A stretch of 64,000 nucleotides of DNA from Streptomyces sp. RerS4 (GCF_023515955.1 NZ_CP097322.1:2999501-3063500); one strand, 5' to 3'; shown: positions 19,380 through 30,399, numbered from the stretch's first letter. The notes: generated from the sequence alone by a model not told the origin. Made by a program: numbers and translations.

Positions 19380-19418
19380 GTACGGCGTACGCCGTACGAT
19401 GTACGCCGTACGGTGTAC
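19380..19418. repeat. GTAC heptad array (second copy)
   Basis: GTAC at 19380, 19387, 19394, 19401, 19408 and 19415: six perfect (GTACNNN) units, starting 10 bp after the permease stop codon and ending just before the terminator. Same 7-nt phase as the array at 6964-7009. Confidence 0.8.
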
Positions 19419-19428
19419 GTGATGAAGT

Positions 19429-19464
19429 GGCGGGGCCCCGGGGTGCGTACCCCGGGGCCCCGCC
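19429..19464. terminator. Bidirectional terminator hairpin
   Basis: A perfect 16-bp GC-rich stem (19429-19444 with 19449-19464) and 4-nt loop lie between the convergent ABC permease and cyclopropane synthase genes. Confidence 0.88.
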
Positions 19465-19495
19465 GCGTTCCGGCGGGCCGGTCCCCACCCGGTGC

Positions 19496-20878
19496 CTACG
19501 CGCCCCAGACGCGCGTCCGCAGCGGCAGCCCCGAGGTGCCGCCCGTGACGGGGCGGACGGCCAGGACCTGGTTCACGCCGAGGCGGCCGTGCTCGAAGCC
19601 CAGCGCGGACGCCGCCATGTACAGCAGCCACACCCGGGCCCGGCCCGGCGAGGTGAGCCGTACGGCCTCCTCCCAGCGCTCCTCCAGGCGCGCGACCCAG
19701 GCCCGCAGCGTCAGCGCGTAGTGCTCGCGCAGGCTCTCCACGTCGCGGACCTCGAAGCCGGCCCCCTCCAGTTCGCCGACGGTGGTGCCGAGCGGGGACA
19801 GCTCCCCGTCGGGGAAGACGTAGGCGTCGATGAACTCGTCGATGCGGTACGCCTCCTCGTCGGGCTCCGGCGGGCGGGCGATCTGGTGGTTGAGCAGGCG
19901 GCCGCCGGGGCGCAGCAGGGCGTGCAGGGTGCGGGCGTACTCGCGGTAGCGGTCGGCGCCGACGTGTTCGGCCATCCCGATCGAGGAAATGGCGTCGTAG
20001 GGGCCGTCCTTGACGTCGCGGTAGTCCTGCACGCGGATCTCGATCCGGTCGGTCAGGCCGGCCTCGGCGACGCGCTTGCGGGCGTACGCGGCCTGCTCGC
20101 CGGAGAGGGTGATGCCGGTGACGCGGACGTCGTACTCACGAGCCGCGTGCAGGGCCATGGAGCCCCAGCCGCAGCCGACGTCCAGGAGCCGGTCGCCGGG
20201 CTTCAGGGCGAGCTTGCGGCAGACCAGGTCGAGCTTGTCGCGCTGGGCGTCCTCCAGGGTGCCGCCGGGGGTCCAGTAGGCGCAGGAGTAGACCATCGAG
20301 GGGCCGAGGACGTGGCCGTAGAACTCGTTGCCGACGTCGTAGTGGTGGCTGATGGCCGCCCGGTCGCGGATCTTGGTGTGCCGGGGGCCGGAGCGGCGCG
20401 CGACCTCCTCGGAGGGCGGCGCGGGCGCGGGCCAGGGGCGCGCGAGGGCGAGCAGGTCCCGTACGGCGGCCCGGCCGGCCGGATCACGCAGCAGGGCGGC
20501 CGTCCCGGCGGCTTCGCAGGCCCGTACGGGCAGGTGGGGGCGCAGGGCGGCGAGCCGGGCGAGCCCGGTGCGGGCGGGCGTCGGGGCGGCCTCGGGAACG
20601 GGGGCGTGCTCGCGCTCCCAGAGCAGGCCCGCGACCCGGTCCAGTACGTCGAAGAGGTCGCCGTCGACGGTCAGTTCACCGGCCACCCAGGCGCGGGCGA
20701 GGCCCAACTCCCCCGGCTTCCACAGGATCCGACGCAGGGCGCGGCGGTGGTTCAGCACCAGGGTCGGCCCGGTGGGCGGGCCGGCCTCGCTGCCGTCCCA
20801 GGCCCGTATGCGTACGGGCACGGGGGCGCCGAGCAGGGTCTCGGCGAGCGCGGCCAGCCGCGGCGCGGCGTCGGTCAT
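19496..20878 (-). CDS. Cyclopropane-fatty-acyl-phospholipid synthase family methyltransferase
   Basis: A 460-aa SAM-dependent enzyme that would methylenate unsaturated acyl chains of membrane phospholipids. An N-terminal lipid-binding-like domain (to about residue 150) precedes a class I methyltransferase core: ISHHYDVGNEFYGHVLGPSM, SAM loop LLDVGCGWGSMALHAA, then GITLSGEQAAYARKR and ISSIGMAEHVG, all standard for CFA synthases. ATG 20878 has GGAGG 8 nt upstream; the longer open frame is not family-like. Lone gene between two terminators. Confidence 0.9.
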   Translation of the reverse strand: MTDAAPRLAALAETLLGAPVPVRIRAWDGSEAGPPTGPTLVLNHRRALRRILWKPGELGLARAWVAGELTVDGDLFDVLDRVAGLLWEREHAPVPEAAPTPARTGLARLAALRPHLPVRACEAAGTAALLRDPAGRAAVRDLLALARPWPAPAPPSEEVARRSGPRHTKIRDRAAISHHYDVGNEFYGHVLGPSMVYSCAYWTPGGTLEDAQRDKLDLVCRKLALKPGDRLLDVGCGWGSMALHAAREYDVRVTGITLSGEQAAYARKRVAEAGLTDRIEIRVQDYRDVKDGPYDAISSIGMAEHVGADRYREYARTLHALLRPGGRLLNHQIARPPEPDEEAYRIDEFIDAYVFPDGELSPLGTTVGELEGAGFEVRDVESLREHYALTLRAWVARLEERWEEAVRLTSPGRARVWLLYMAASALGFEHGRLGVNQVLAVRPVTGGTSGLPLRTRVWGA

Positions 20879-20939
20879 CGTGGGCACCTCCAGAAAGCTC
20901 CGGTCGAACGCCCTACCCGGTGCGCGCCCCGGACATGCC

Positions 20940-20979
20940 GAAGGGGCCGTCCGCACCACGGATGGCGGACGGCCCCTTC
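20940..20979. terminator. Terminator hairpin after ndh
   Basis: A perfect 15-bp stem (GAAGGGGCCGTCCGC at 20940-20954, complement at 20965-20979) with a 10-nt loop, 53 bp beyond the ndh stop on the minus strand. Confidence 0.85.
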
Positions 20980-21031
20980 AGTGAGGTTCCGTTGAAGCTC
21001 CAGTTCCGCCCCTCTGGAGGGGCGGACCGGG

Positions 21032-22417
21032 TCAGGAGGCCTTGGCCTTCGCGGCCGGTGCCGCGGCGGCGGCCGGAGCCGGCGCCGGCTTGGCGGCCTC
21101 GTAGAACTCCTCGCGCGGGGTCTCCAGGGCTCCGAGGGAGACGACCTCACGCTTGAGGAACATGCCGAGGGTCCAGTCGGCGAAGACGCGGATCTTGCGG
21201 TTCCAGGTCGGCATGGCCATGCCGTGGTAGCCACGGTGCATGTACCAGGCGAGCCGGCCCTTGAGCTTGATCTTCATCTTGCCCATGACGATCATCGCGA
21301 CGCCCTTGTGGAGGCCGAGGCCCGCCACCGCACCCTTGTTGGAGTGCGCGTACTCCTTCTGCGGGAAGCCCCGCATGCCGGAGACGACGTTGTCGCCGAG
21401 GACCTTGGCCTGGCGCAGCGCGTGCTGGGCGTTCGGCGGGCACCAGGCGTTCTCGACGCCGGCCTTGCGGGACGCGACGTCCGGGACCTGGGCGTTGTCG
21501 CCGGCGGCCCAGATGTAGTCGGTGCCCTGGACCTGGAGGGTCGGGGCGGTGTCCACGTGGCCGCGCGGACCGAGCGGCAGGCCGTAGCGGGCCAGCGCCG
21601 GGTTGGGCTTGACGCCCGCGGTCCACACGATCGTGTTGGAGTCGACCTCAAGGCCGTTCTTCAGCATGACGTGGCCGTCGACGCAGGAGTCCATCGAGGT
21701 GTTGAGGTAGATCTCGATGCCGCGCGATTCGAGGTGCTCCTTGCCCCAGGTGCCGAGCTTGGGCCCGACCTCGGGGAGGATCTTGTCGGCCGCGTCGACC
21801 AGGATGAAGCGCATGTCCTCGCGCTTGATCGTGGAGTAGTACTTCGCGGCGTCGCGGGCCATGTCCTCGACCTCGCCGATCGTCTCGGCGCCGGCGAAGC
21901 CGCCGCCGACGAAAACGAAGGTGAGGGCCTTGCGGCGGACGTTCTCGTCCGTCGTGGACTCGGCCTTGTCGAGCTGCTCCAGCACGTGGTTGCGCAGGCC
22001 GATGCCCTCTTCGACGCCCTTCATGCCAATGCCCTGTTCGGCGAGGCCGGGGATCGGGAAGGTGCGGGAGACGGCGCCGAGCGCGATCACCAGGTAGTCG
22101 AAGGGCAGCTCGTACGCCTCGCCGACCAGCGGCGTGACGACGGCGACCTTGCGGTCCTGGTCGATGGTCGTGACCCGGCCGGTGAGAACCTCAGCCTTGG
22201 GCAGCACGCGTCGCAGCGGGACGACGACGTGCCGAGGCGAGATGCTGCCTGCGGCCACTTCGGGGAGGAAGGGCTGGTAGGTCATGTACGAGCGCGGGTC
22301 GACGACCGTGACGGTCGCCTCGCCGTAGCGCATCTTCTTCATGATGCGCTTGGCTGCGTACAGGCCTACGTACCCACCTCCTACAACGAGGATCCTGGGA
22401 CGCTCCGTGGTGCTCAT
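21032..22417 (-). CDS. ndh: Type II NADH dehydrogenase
   Basis: A single-subunit, non-proton-pumping NADH:quinone oxidoreductase of 461 aa bound peripherally to the membrane. The N-terminal FAD dinucleotide fold is ILVVGGGYVGLYAAKRI, the NADH fold FVFVGGGFAGAETIGEVEDM, and quinone-side motifs NAWCPPNAQHALRQAK and AVAGLGLHKGVAMI follow; the tail is Ala/Pro-rich. I place the start at ATG 22417; an upstream GTG at 22435 is in frame but not needed. A Rex-type operator lies about 34-51 nt upstream of the start, implying repression at low NADH/NAD+ and induction when NADH accumulates. Confidence 0.93.
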   Translation of the reverse strand: MSTTERPRILVVGGGYVGLYAAKRIMKKMRYGEATVTVVDPRSYMTYQPFLPEVAAGSISPRHVVVPLRRVLPKAEVLTGRVTTIDQDRKVAVVTPLVGEAYELPFDYLVIALGAVSRTFPIPGLAEQGIGMKGVEEGIGLRNHVLEQLDKAESTTDENVRRKALTFVFVGGGFAGAETIGEVEDMARDAAKYYSTIKREDMRFILVDAADKILPEVGPKLGTWGKEHLESRGIEIYLNTSMDSCVDGHVMLKNGLEVDSNTIVWTAGVKPNPALARYGLPLGPRGHVDTAPTLQVQGTDYIWAAGDNAQVPDVASRKAGVENAWCPPNAQHALRQAKVLGDNVVSGMRGFPQKEYAHSNKGAVAGLGLHKGVAMIVMGKMKIKLKGRLAWYMHRGYHGMAMPTWNRKIRVFADWTLGMFLKREVVSLGALETPREEFYEAAKPAPAPAAAAAPAAKAKAS

Positions 22418-22450
22418 GGAATGAGTATCCAGCACCCTCAGGGGTGATGC

Positions 22451-22468
22451 TCGTGAGCCCCTTCACAA
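22451..22468. promoter_or_regulatory. Candidate Rex operator upstream of ndh
   Basis: TCGTGAG-CCCC-TTCACAA matches the Rex consensus TTGTGAA-N4-TTCACAA at 12 of 14 half-site positions, with the proximal half perfect. It sits just upstream of ndh, a known kind of Rex target, so redox (NADH/NAD+) control of ndh is likely. Confidence 0.65.
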
Positions 22469-22734
22469 GGTGCTGTGAGGTCTCTGCTACACTCCGCCGC
22501 CCACGTGACCCAGATCATGACGCACGACGGGAACCACGGTGCGACGGGAGTCGTTGTTCACCCGGTCTGAACTGGCCCGTAGGCCTGAAACGGAGTCGAC
22601 CGCGGAGGTTCGTCCTTACCTCCGATACGAAACCCGCAGCCTCCGTTCATCGCACAATTGAGCGCCGAAACGGCCCTCTGACCCCCGGAAGGGGCCGGAA
22701 CGGCCCTTCCGTTGACCCGCCGGACGTCTTTTCC

Positions 22735-22752
22735 TTGTGAAGAACTTCACGA
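22735..22752. promoter_or_regulatory. Second Rex-like operator, orphan position
   Basis: TTGTGAA-GAAC-TTCACGA matches the Rex consensus at 13 of 14 half-site positions, better than the site nearer ndh. It lies 318 bp upstream of the ndh start and 170 bp downstream of the ppx stop. An overlapping perfect repeat GAACTTC-AC-GAAGTTC (22742-22757) is also present. What transcript it controls is unclear. Confidence 0.55.
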
Positions 22753-22872
22753 AGTTCGTTCGGACGAGAGGACTTTCGGCCCCGAACGAGCCTCCCCTCA
22801 GACCCCGTCCACCCCCGATCCACCCCCACTCAGCCCCCGGACCAGCCCCTTGCACCGCCGGGCGAAACGGCG

Positions 22873-22903
22873 CAGCGGCGCTCCGGGGTCCGGGGCGCCG
22901 CTG
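22873..22903 (-). terminator. Terminator hairpin after ppx
   Basis: A 9-bp stem CAGCGGCGC (22873-22881) with GCGCCGCTG (22895-22903), extended by an inner CCGG, lies 19 bp downstream of the ppx stop. Confidence 0.7.
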
Positions 22904-22921
22904 TTCCTCTGGGTGAACCGG

Positions 22922-23893
22922 TCAGGACCGCCGCTGATCGGCCACGGCCTCTTCGGCGGTTTTGATGGCGATGCCGTCGAGGATGTCGTGTTCGGAGACG
23001 ACGACCTCGCGGGCGCCGACGCGTTCCATGATGGCCAGCAGGACCAGGGCCCCGGCGCCGATCACGTCCACCCGGCCCGGGTGCATCACCGGGATCGCGG
23101 CGCGCTCGGCGTGGGTGGAGGTCAGCATCCGCTCGCTGATCGCGCGGACCTGGTCGTAGGAGATCCGGGAGTGGTGGATCGCCTCGCTCTCGTACGCGGG
23201 CAGGCCCAGCGCGATGCCGGCCACCGTGGTGACCGAGCCGGCGAGGCCGACCAGGGTGCGGGCCTCCTCCAGCGGGACCGTCTCGGCCGCGAGGTCCAGG
23301 GCCGCCTCGATGTCGGCGCGCATGGCGGCGATCTGCGCCTCGGTCGGCGGGTCCGTGACGACCCCGTCCACGACCAGGTGGCGTTCGGTCATGCGGACAC
23401 AGCCCACGTCCACGGAGCGGGCCGCCCGGACGTGTGTGTCGCCGACGACGAACTCGGTGGAGCCGCCGCCGATGTCCACCACCAGGAACGGCTGCTCCAG
23501 GTGGTCGGCGCCGACGAGCTCCTTGGTGGCGCCGACGAAGGAGAACTCCGCCTCCTGGTCCCCCGAGATCACCTCGGGCTCGACGCCCAGGATCTCCACG
23601 ACGCCGCGCACGAATGCGTCGCGGTTCTCGGCGTCGCGGGAGGCCGAGGTGGCCACGAAGCGCAGCCGCTCGGCGCCCAGCTCCTTGATCACCACCGCGT
23701 ACTCGCGGCAGGCCGCGAAGGTGCGCTCCAGGGCCTCCGGAGCCAGCCGGCCGGTCTTGTCGACACCCTGACCCAGTCGGACGATGATCATCCGTCGGTC
23801 CAGCTCGACGAGCTCACCCGTGGCGGCGTCGTAGTCGGCGACGAGCAGGCGGATGGAGTTCGTACCGCAGTCGATGCCCGCGACCCGCGTCAC
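22922..23893 (-). CDS. Ppx/GppA-family exopolyphosphatase
   Basis: A 323-aa member of the actin-fold Ppx/GppA phosphatases, which remove phosphate from polyphosphate or from pppGpp. The first phosphate loop is AGIDCGTNSIRLLVADYD, then VATSASRDAENRDAF, GDQEAEFSFVGA and the second phosphate loop VVDIGGGSTEFVVGD. It lacks the C-terminal HD domain of long Ppx proteins, as usual for actinobacterial Ppx1/Ppx2. GTG 23893 overlaps the DUF501 stop codon as GTGA, so the two are coupled. Confidence 0.92.
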   Translation of the reverse strand: MTRVAGIDCGTNSIRLLVADYDAATGELVELDRRMIIVRLGQGVDKTGRLAPEALERTFAACREYAVVIKELGAERLRFVATSASRDAENRDAFVRGVVEILGVEPEVISGDQEAEFSFVGATKELVGADHLEQPFLVVDIGGGSTEFVVGDTHVRAARSVDVGCVRMTERHLVVDGVVTDPPTEAQIAAMRADIEAALDLAAETVPLEEARTLVGLAGSVTTVAGIALGLPAYESEAIHHSRISYDQVRAISERMLTSTHAERAAIPVMHPGRVDVIGAGALVLLAIMERVGAREVVVSEHDILDGIAIKTAEEAVADQRRS

Positions 23894-24453
23894 GCGCCCG
23901 CCTCCGCGTCCGTACCCGGGCGCTGCGCCGCCTTGTCCGCGCACGGCGTGACGCAGGCGCCCTTGGCCCACCACTCCGGCAGCATCGCGAGCGCCTCGTC
24001 GCCGAACGGGTTCACCCCGGGGCCCGCGGCCAGCGAGTGGCCGACCAGCACGTGCAGGCACTTGACGCGGTCCGGCATGCCGCCGGCGCTCGGGAAGCCC
24101 TGGAGCACCTCGATGGCGTCGCGCCGCCGGATGTAGTCCTCGTGGGCCTTCCGGTAGGCGGCGGCCAGCTCCGGGTCCTCGGCGAGGCGGGCCTGCATCT
24201 CCTTCATCACGCCGTTGGCCTCCAGCGTGCCGATCGCGGAGGCCGCGCGCGGGCACGTCAGGTAGTACAGCGTCGGGAAGGGGGTGCCGTCGGGCAGCCG
24301 CGGGGCGGTCTCGACGACGTCCGGCTGACCGCAGGGACAGCGGTGCGCGATGGCGCGCAGCCCGCGCGGGGGGCGGCCGAGCTGCTGCTGGAACGCGTCG
24401 ATGTCCGCGTCGGTGGGCTCGGTCCGGTCGGTCTGGGGCGGGGGCGTCTGCAT
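23890..24453 (-). CDS. DUF501-domain protein
   Basis: A 187-aa protein with a DUF501 domain of unknown function. Visible landmarks are the Cys/His cluster AHRCPCGQPDVVET, TLYYLTCPRAASAIGTLEA, and VKCLHVLVGHSLAAGPGVNP near the C-terminal conserved Cys residues. The genes divIC, DUF501 and ppx are neighbours in many actinobacteria, suggesting a shared operon downstream of eno. The ATG at 24453 lacks an obvious ribosome-binding site. Confidence 0.9.
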   Translation of the reverse strand: MQTPPPQTDRTEPTDADIDAFQQQLGRPPRGLRAIAHRCPCGQPDVVETAPRLPDGTPFPTLYYLTCPRAASAIGTLEANGVMKEMQARLAEDPELAAAYRKAHEDYIRRRDAIEVLQGFPSAGGMPDRVKCLHVLVGHSLAAGPGVNPFGDEALAMLPEWWAKGACVTPCADKAAQRPGTDAEAGA

Positions 24454-24554
24454 GCCTGGAGGAAGTCTCTTCGTTCGGTCGTACGGGGTGGGTGGGCCGG
24501 AGCGTGCGCGTCGGTCGGCCGGTCGGTCTCCGGTGCGGTCGGTCTCCGGTGCGG

Positions 24555-25043
24555 TCAGTCGCCGGGGCGGTCGGCCTTGTCGACGCCGTCCCAGACGTTG
24601 GAGTACCAGGGGCGGTCGGACCCGCTCTGTCCGGCGCGGCGGTGTTCCGCGGCCTCGGCGCCGGGGTCGGTCATGATGTAGCCGATCTCCCCCGGGCGCA
24701 GGAAGTGCAGGTGTTTGCGCGCCTGCTGCTCGGCGTAGGCCGGGTCCTGCCAGCGGGCCTTCTCGTCGCGCAGCTGTTCGAGGCGTCTGCGCGCGTCGTC
24801 GGCGGCCCGCTGCTGGTCCGCGATCTCCGAGCGCTGGGAGACGTACTGGCGCATCGGATACGCGAGGGCGACGACCAGCGTACAGAGGACGAGGACCAGC
24901 AGGGCCGCGCGGCCGGTGAGCCGACTGCGGCGGATGTGCCGGCGCGACTGCGAGCGGTAGACGTGCGCGGCGGTCCGCTCGCCGAGTTGCCGCAGGCGGG
25001 TCGCCGTCGAGAAGGTGGAGAACCGATCCCGGTTCCCGGCCAT
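24555..25043 (-). CDS. Septum formation initiator (DivIC/FtsB-like)
   Basis: A 162-aa bitopic divisome protein. A basic cytoplasmic tail of about 45 residues is followed by one TM helix (RAALLVLVLCTLVVALAYP) and an extracytoplasmic coiled coil (SEIADQQRAADDARRRLEQL), ending in the ARKHLHFLRPGEIGYI motif typical of DivIC/FtsB. It should link FtsL and FtsQ at sporulation septa. ATG 25043 has GGGAGG 7 nt upstream. Confidence 0.9.
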   Translation of the reverse strand: MAGNRDRFSTFSTATRLRQLGERTAAHVYRSQSRRHIRRSRLTGRAALLVLVLCTLVVALAYPMRQYVSQRSEIADQQRAADDARRRLEQLRDEKARWQDPAYAEQQARKHLHFLRPGEIGYIMTDPGAEAAEHRRAGQSGSDRPWYSNVWDGVDKADRPGD

Positions 25044-25077
25044 GGTCCCGCCTCCCCTGTGCGCGCGCTACGCAATA

Positions 25078-25114
25078 CGTCCCCGCACACGGTACGGGAC
25101 CGAGTGCGGGGACG
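25078..25114 (-). terminator. Terminator hairpin after eno
   Basis: Stem CGTCCCCGCAC (25078-25088) with GTGCGGGGACG (25104-25114), 30 bp past the eno stop, separating eno from divIC. Confidence 0.75.
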
Positions 25115-25143
25115 CAGGGAAGCCAGGCCCCGGGGCCGGTGGA

Positions 25144-27690
<2,547 letters not shown>

Positions 27691-27694
27691 TCAG

Positions 27695-27724
27695 AAGGTA
27701 GACAGGTCTCTCCCCGATGTTCAA
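27695..27724 (-). promoter_or_regulatory. Candidate promoter of the riboswitch-Rpf transcript
   Basis: On the minus strand TTGAAC (27719-27724) and TACCTT (27695-27700) are 18 bp apart, placing the start of transcription just ahead of the riboswitch. Confidence 0.5.
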
Positions 27725-27897
27725 CGTGCGATTTCGGGGAGAAACCGGCCCACTTGCCCTCCGGGAATGCGCGTTTGCGCAGGTGAGGGGCGGGTTTGCG
27801 GAAGTTCCGGAACGAGACACGCCAGTTGACCGGAAGAGACGCATGTCTCACTTGCCGATAACGGACATTCAAGTCTTTACGGGTGTCCGAACTGCCC
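27725..27897. other. Region between the two Rpf genes
   Basis: No gene or strong hairpin seen. Short AT-richer stretches (around 27855-27890) may be part of the upstream promoter region of the first Rpf gene or the 3' end of the second Rpf transcript. Confidence 0.35.
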
Positions 27898-28953
27898 CTA
27901 TTTCTTGGTTAGATCCAGGTTCTGGCCGGGCTTGATGAGGTCCGCGTCCCCGCCGATGACCTGCTCATTGGCCTTATACAGCTGGTCCCAACCCCCCTTG
28001 AGCCCATTGGCGTCCGCGATGGCCGTCAGGCTGTCGCCCGCCTTCACGGTGTAGGTCGGGGTGGGGGTGGCTGACGGGGCGCCAGGGGCGGCCGGGAGCT
28101 CGATCGCCGCCGGACCGCGGTGCTTGCCGGCGCCGTCGGTCGCCCCGGCGGCCGGGGTCGTGGGCGTGAGGCCCGGGGTGGGCGTGGCACCGGGGGTGGC
28201 CGGGGCGGTCGGCGTCGGGGTGCCGGTCGGGGCCGACGGGTCCGCGGGGCCGGTCGGGGTGGCGGGGGTGGTCGGGGTGCCGGGGAGGGTCGGCGTACCG
28301 GGGGCGGTGGTGGGCGGAACCGACGGGAGGGTCGGCTGCGTCGTGTAGTCCGGCTCGGGCATGACGGGCAGTCCGCTGGAGGGGCCCAGCGGGTAGTCCG
28401 GCAGCACGCTCGGGCTCGGGGCCAGCGGGCCCCGGCCCGGCTGCGCGGTCGGGGCGCCGAAGTCGGTGGGCGTACGGCCGGTTCCGGTGACGGGCACCGA
28501 GTCGTCGGGCCGGGTCGGGGTGGGAGCCACCTGGCCGGGCGTCTTCCCGTCGCCCGGGTCCACGGCGGCGGCCGGGCCGTTCTGGGTCAGGCCGGCGGAG
28601 GCGGCGCACAGCGGCCACGCCTGCGGGCCCTGGGAGGCGAGCACGCGCTCGGCGACGGCTATCTGCTGGGAACGGCTGGCGAGGTCCGGGCGCTCCGCGT
28701 AGGCGAGTCCGCCCGCGTTCTTCCACTGCTCCAGCGTGAACTGGAGGCCTCCGTAGGCTCCACTGCCGGAGTTCGCGCTCCAGGTGCCGCCGCTCTCGCA
28801 GTCGGCGACCTTGTCCCACGTGGCGGTGTCGGCGGCGCTCGCGTTCGTGGCGGCGAGCAGTGGCAGGGCCAGAGCGGAGCCTGTGACTCCGGCGGTGACC
28901 ACGAGTGCGGGTACCTGGCGGGGGCGTCTGTGGCGGCCGTTCCCGGGAAGCAT
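27898..28953 (-). CDS. Second Rpf-like hydrolase with long Pro/Thr linker and LysM
   Basis: A 351-aa secreted protein with the same plan as its neighbour: signal peptide (to about residue 41), Rpf domain with catalytic Glu E53 in VADCESGGTWSA and SGAYGGLQFTLEQW, then an exceptionally long linker of about 170 residues rich in Pro, Thr and Gly, and a C-terminal LysM (TYTVKAGDSLTAIADANG). It is therefore probably a tandem duplicate whose linker grew by repeat expansion. ATG 28953 is preceded by AAAGGTG. It has no riboswitch leader, so its regulation differs from the first copy. Confidence 0.92.
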   Translation of the reverse strand: MLPGNGRHRRPRQVPALVVTAGVTGSALALPLLAATNASAADTATWDKVADCESGGTWSANSGSGAYGGLQFTLEQWKNAGGLAYAERPDLASRSQQIAVAERVLASQGPQAWPLCAASAGLTQNGPAAAVDPGDGKTPGQVAPTPTRPDDSVPVTGTGRTPTDFGAPTAQPGRGPLAPSPSVLPDYPLGPSSGLPVMPEPDYTTQPTLPSVPPTTAPGTPTLPGTPTTPATPTGPADPSAPTGTPTPTAPATPGATPTPGLTPTTPAAGATDGAGKHRGPAAIELPAAPGAPSATPTPTYTVKAGDSLTAIADANGLKGGWDQLYKANEQVIGGDADLIKPGQNLDLTKK

Positions 28954-28991
28954 GAGGATGCACCTTTCGCATAACGGCGGGGTAACGGCAG

Positions 28992-29021
28992 AACCTAGCC
29001 GCCCTCGAACGGATGTCACAA
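28992..29021 (-). promoter_or_regulatory. Candidate promoter of the second Rpf gene
   Basis: On the minus strand TTGTGA (29016-29021) and TAGGTT (28992-28997) are 18 bp apart, about 40 nt ahead of the start codon. Confidence 0.5.
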
Positions 29022-29103
29022 GTTCGAGGGGCGACTGACTACCGGTCAGCCGCCGTTCCGCCGGCGCCCCGCTCCGGCCTCCGTCAGGTCCCGCTCGCGC
29101 CGC

Positions 29104-30399
29104 TCATCCGTTTCGGGGTGTGAAGCGAACCGGAAGGGTGCGCAGGCCACGCATGATCAGTCCGCCGCGCCAGCGCAGGTCCGCGGGGGGAATGGCAAGT
29201 TCCAGATCCGGCAGACGCGTCAGCAAAGTCGCCAACGCCGTCTGCCCTTCGAGACGGGCCAGCGGGGCGCCCAGGCAATAGTGGATTCCGTGCCCGTATC
29301 CAAGGTGCTGATTGTCACTTCGGGAGAGGTCCAGGGTGTCCGGGTCGGCGAACCGTTCGGGGTCGCGGTCGGCCGCCGCGAGGACCACCAGCACCGGGTC
29401 GCCCGTCTCGATGCGGCAACCGCCGAGGGTCAGCGGTTCGGTGGCGAACCGCCACGTGGCGAGCTCCACCGGGCCGTCGTAGCGCAGCAGCTCCTCGATT
29501 CCGGTTTCCAGCAGGGCGCGTTCGCCGGCGGCGAGGGCGGCCTGGAGGCGCTCGCGCTGGAGCGGGTTCATGAAGAGCGAGTGGACGCCGTTGCCGATGA
29601 GGTTGACGGTCGTCTCGAAGCCGGCGAAGAGGAGGATGAAGGCCATGGCGGTGGCCTCGGCCTCCGTCAGGTGGTCCCCGTGGTCGCTGGCGCGGATCAG
29701 GTCCGAGATGAGGTCATTGCCCAGATCGTCCCGCTTGCGGTGGATCAATTCCCCGAGGTAGGTGCGCATCTGCTTCACGGAACGGGCGACGCCGCCGCGC
29801 GGCCCGCCGCCGTGGCGGATCATCATGCCCGCCCAGTCCCGGAAGTCGTCCTGGTCCTCGCGCGGTACGCCGAGCATCTCGCAGATGGCGTAGATGGGGA
29901 GCGGGAAGGCGAACTCGTGGATGAGGTCCGCCTCCCCCTTCGCGCAGAAGCCGTCGATGAGGTGGTCGGTCAGTTCCTGCACGCGCGGGGTGAACTCGGC
30001 GACGCGGCGCGGGGTGAACGCCTTGGACACCAGCCGCCGCAGTCGGGTGTGGTCCGGCGGGTCGATGTTCAGCAGATGCGTCATCAGCTCCGCCTTGCGT
30101 TCCCCCGGAATCCCGGTCTTGCCCTTGGCGTGGGCCGGCTCCGCGTGGTGTGCCGGGTTCTTGCTCAGGCGCTGGTCCGCGAGGGCCTGGCGGGCGTCGG
30201 CGTACCGGGTCACGAGCCAGGCCTCGACCCCGCTGGGGAGCTTGGTGCGGTGCACCGGGGAGTGCTCGCGCAGCCAGGCGTAGGCCGGGTAGGGGTCGGT
30301 GGCGAACTCCCAGTCGAAGAGGGTCGGGCCCTGCGGGGCGCCGGGCGCCTCGGGGTCGGCGGGGTCGGCGGGCTGGTTCGCGGAGGTCTGCTCGTGCAC
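29104..30399 (-). CDS. Cytochrome P450
   Basis: A 431-aa soluble class I bacterial P450. The I-helix oxygen-binding motif is AFILLFAGFETTVN, the ExxR pair lies in GIEELLRYDGP, and the haem-binding Cys loop reads LGYGHGIHYCLGAPLAR. The start is taken at GTG 30399 (VHEQTSANQPADPADPEA); the longer frame is unlikely since it would run into the divergent promoter. Substrate unknown; the sequence resembles CYP107/105-type hydroxylases. No ferredoxin gene is adjacent; the only redox gene nearby is the divergent flavohaemoglobin. Confidence 0.9.
   Translation of the reverse strand: MHEQTSANQPADPADPEAPGAPQGPTLFDWEFATDPYPAYAWLREHSPVHRTKLPSGVEAWLVTRYADARQALADQRLSKNPAHHAEPAHAKGKTGIPGERKAELMTHLLNIDPPDHTRLRRLVSKAFTPRRVAEFTPRVQELTDHLIDGFCAKGEADLIHEFAFPLPIYAICEMLGVPREDQDDFRDWAGMMIRHGGGPRGGVARSVKQMRTYLGELIHRKRDDLGNDLISDLIRASDHGDHLTEAEATAMAFILLFAGFETTVNLIGNGVHSLFMNPLQRERLQAALAAGERALLETGIEELLRYDGPVELATWRFATEPLTLGGCRIETGDPVLVVLAAADRDPERFADPDTLDLSRSDNQHLGYGHGIHYCLGAPLARLEGQTALATLLTRLPDLELAIPPADLRWRGGLIMRGLRTLPVRFTPRNG

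Larger units (their letters stand above)
22469..22921. other. Intergenic region between ndh and ppx
   Basis: No convincing protein gene. It holds the orphan Rex-like site, an imperfect hairpin near 22688-22710 (GGAAGGG/CCCTTCC) and a terminator next to ppx. Small minus-strand open frames here lack codon bias and ribosome-binding sites. A distal ndh promoter or a small RNA would fit the operator, but none is demonstrable. Confidence 0.4.

Noticed and set aside
19380-19418. GTAC array as part of the terminator
   Set aside because: The terminator stem starts at 19429 and is complete without it; the array does not extend the stem.
22616-22855. 79-aa minus-strand reading frame between ndh and ppx
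   Set aside because: Arg/Gly-rich, overlaps the Rex-like site and lacks a ribosome-binding site and Streptomyces third-position GC bias.
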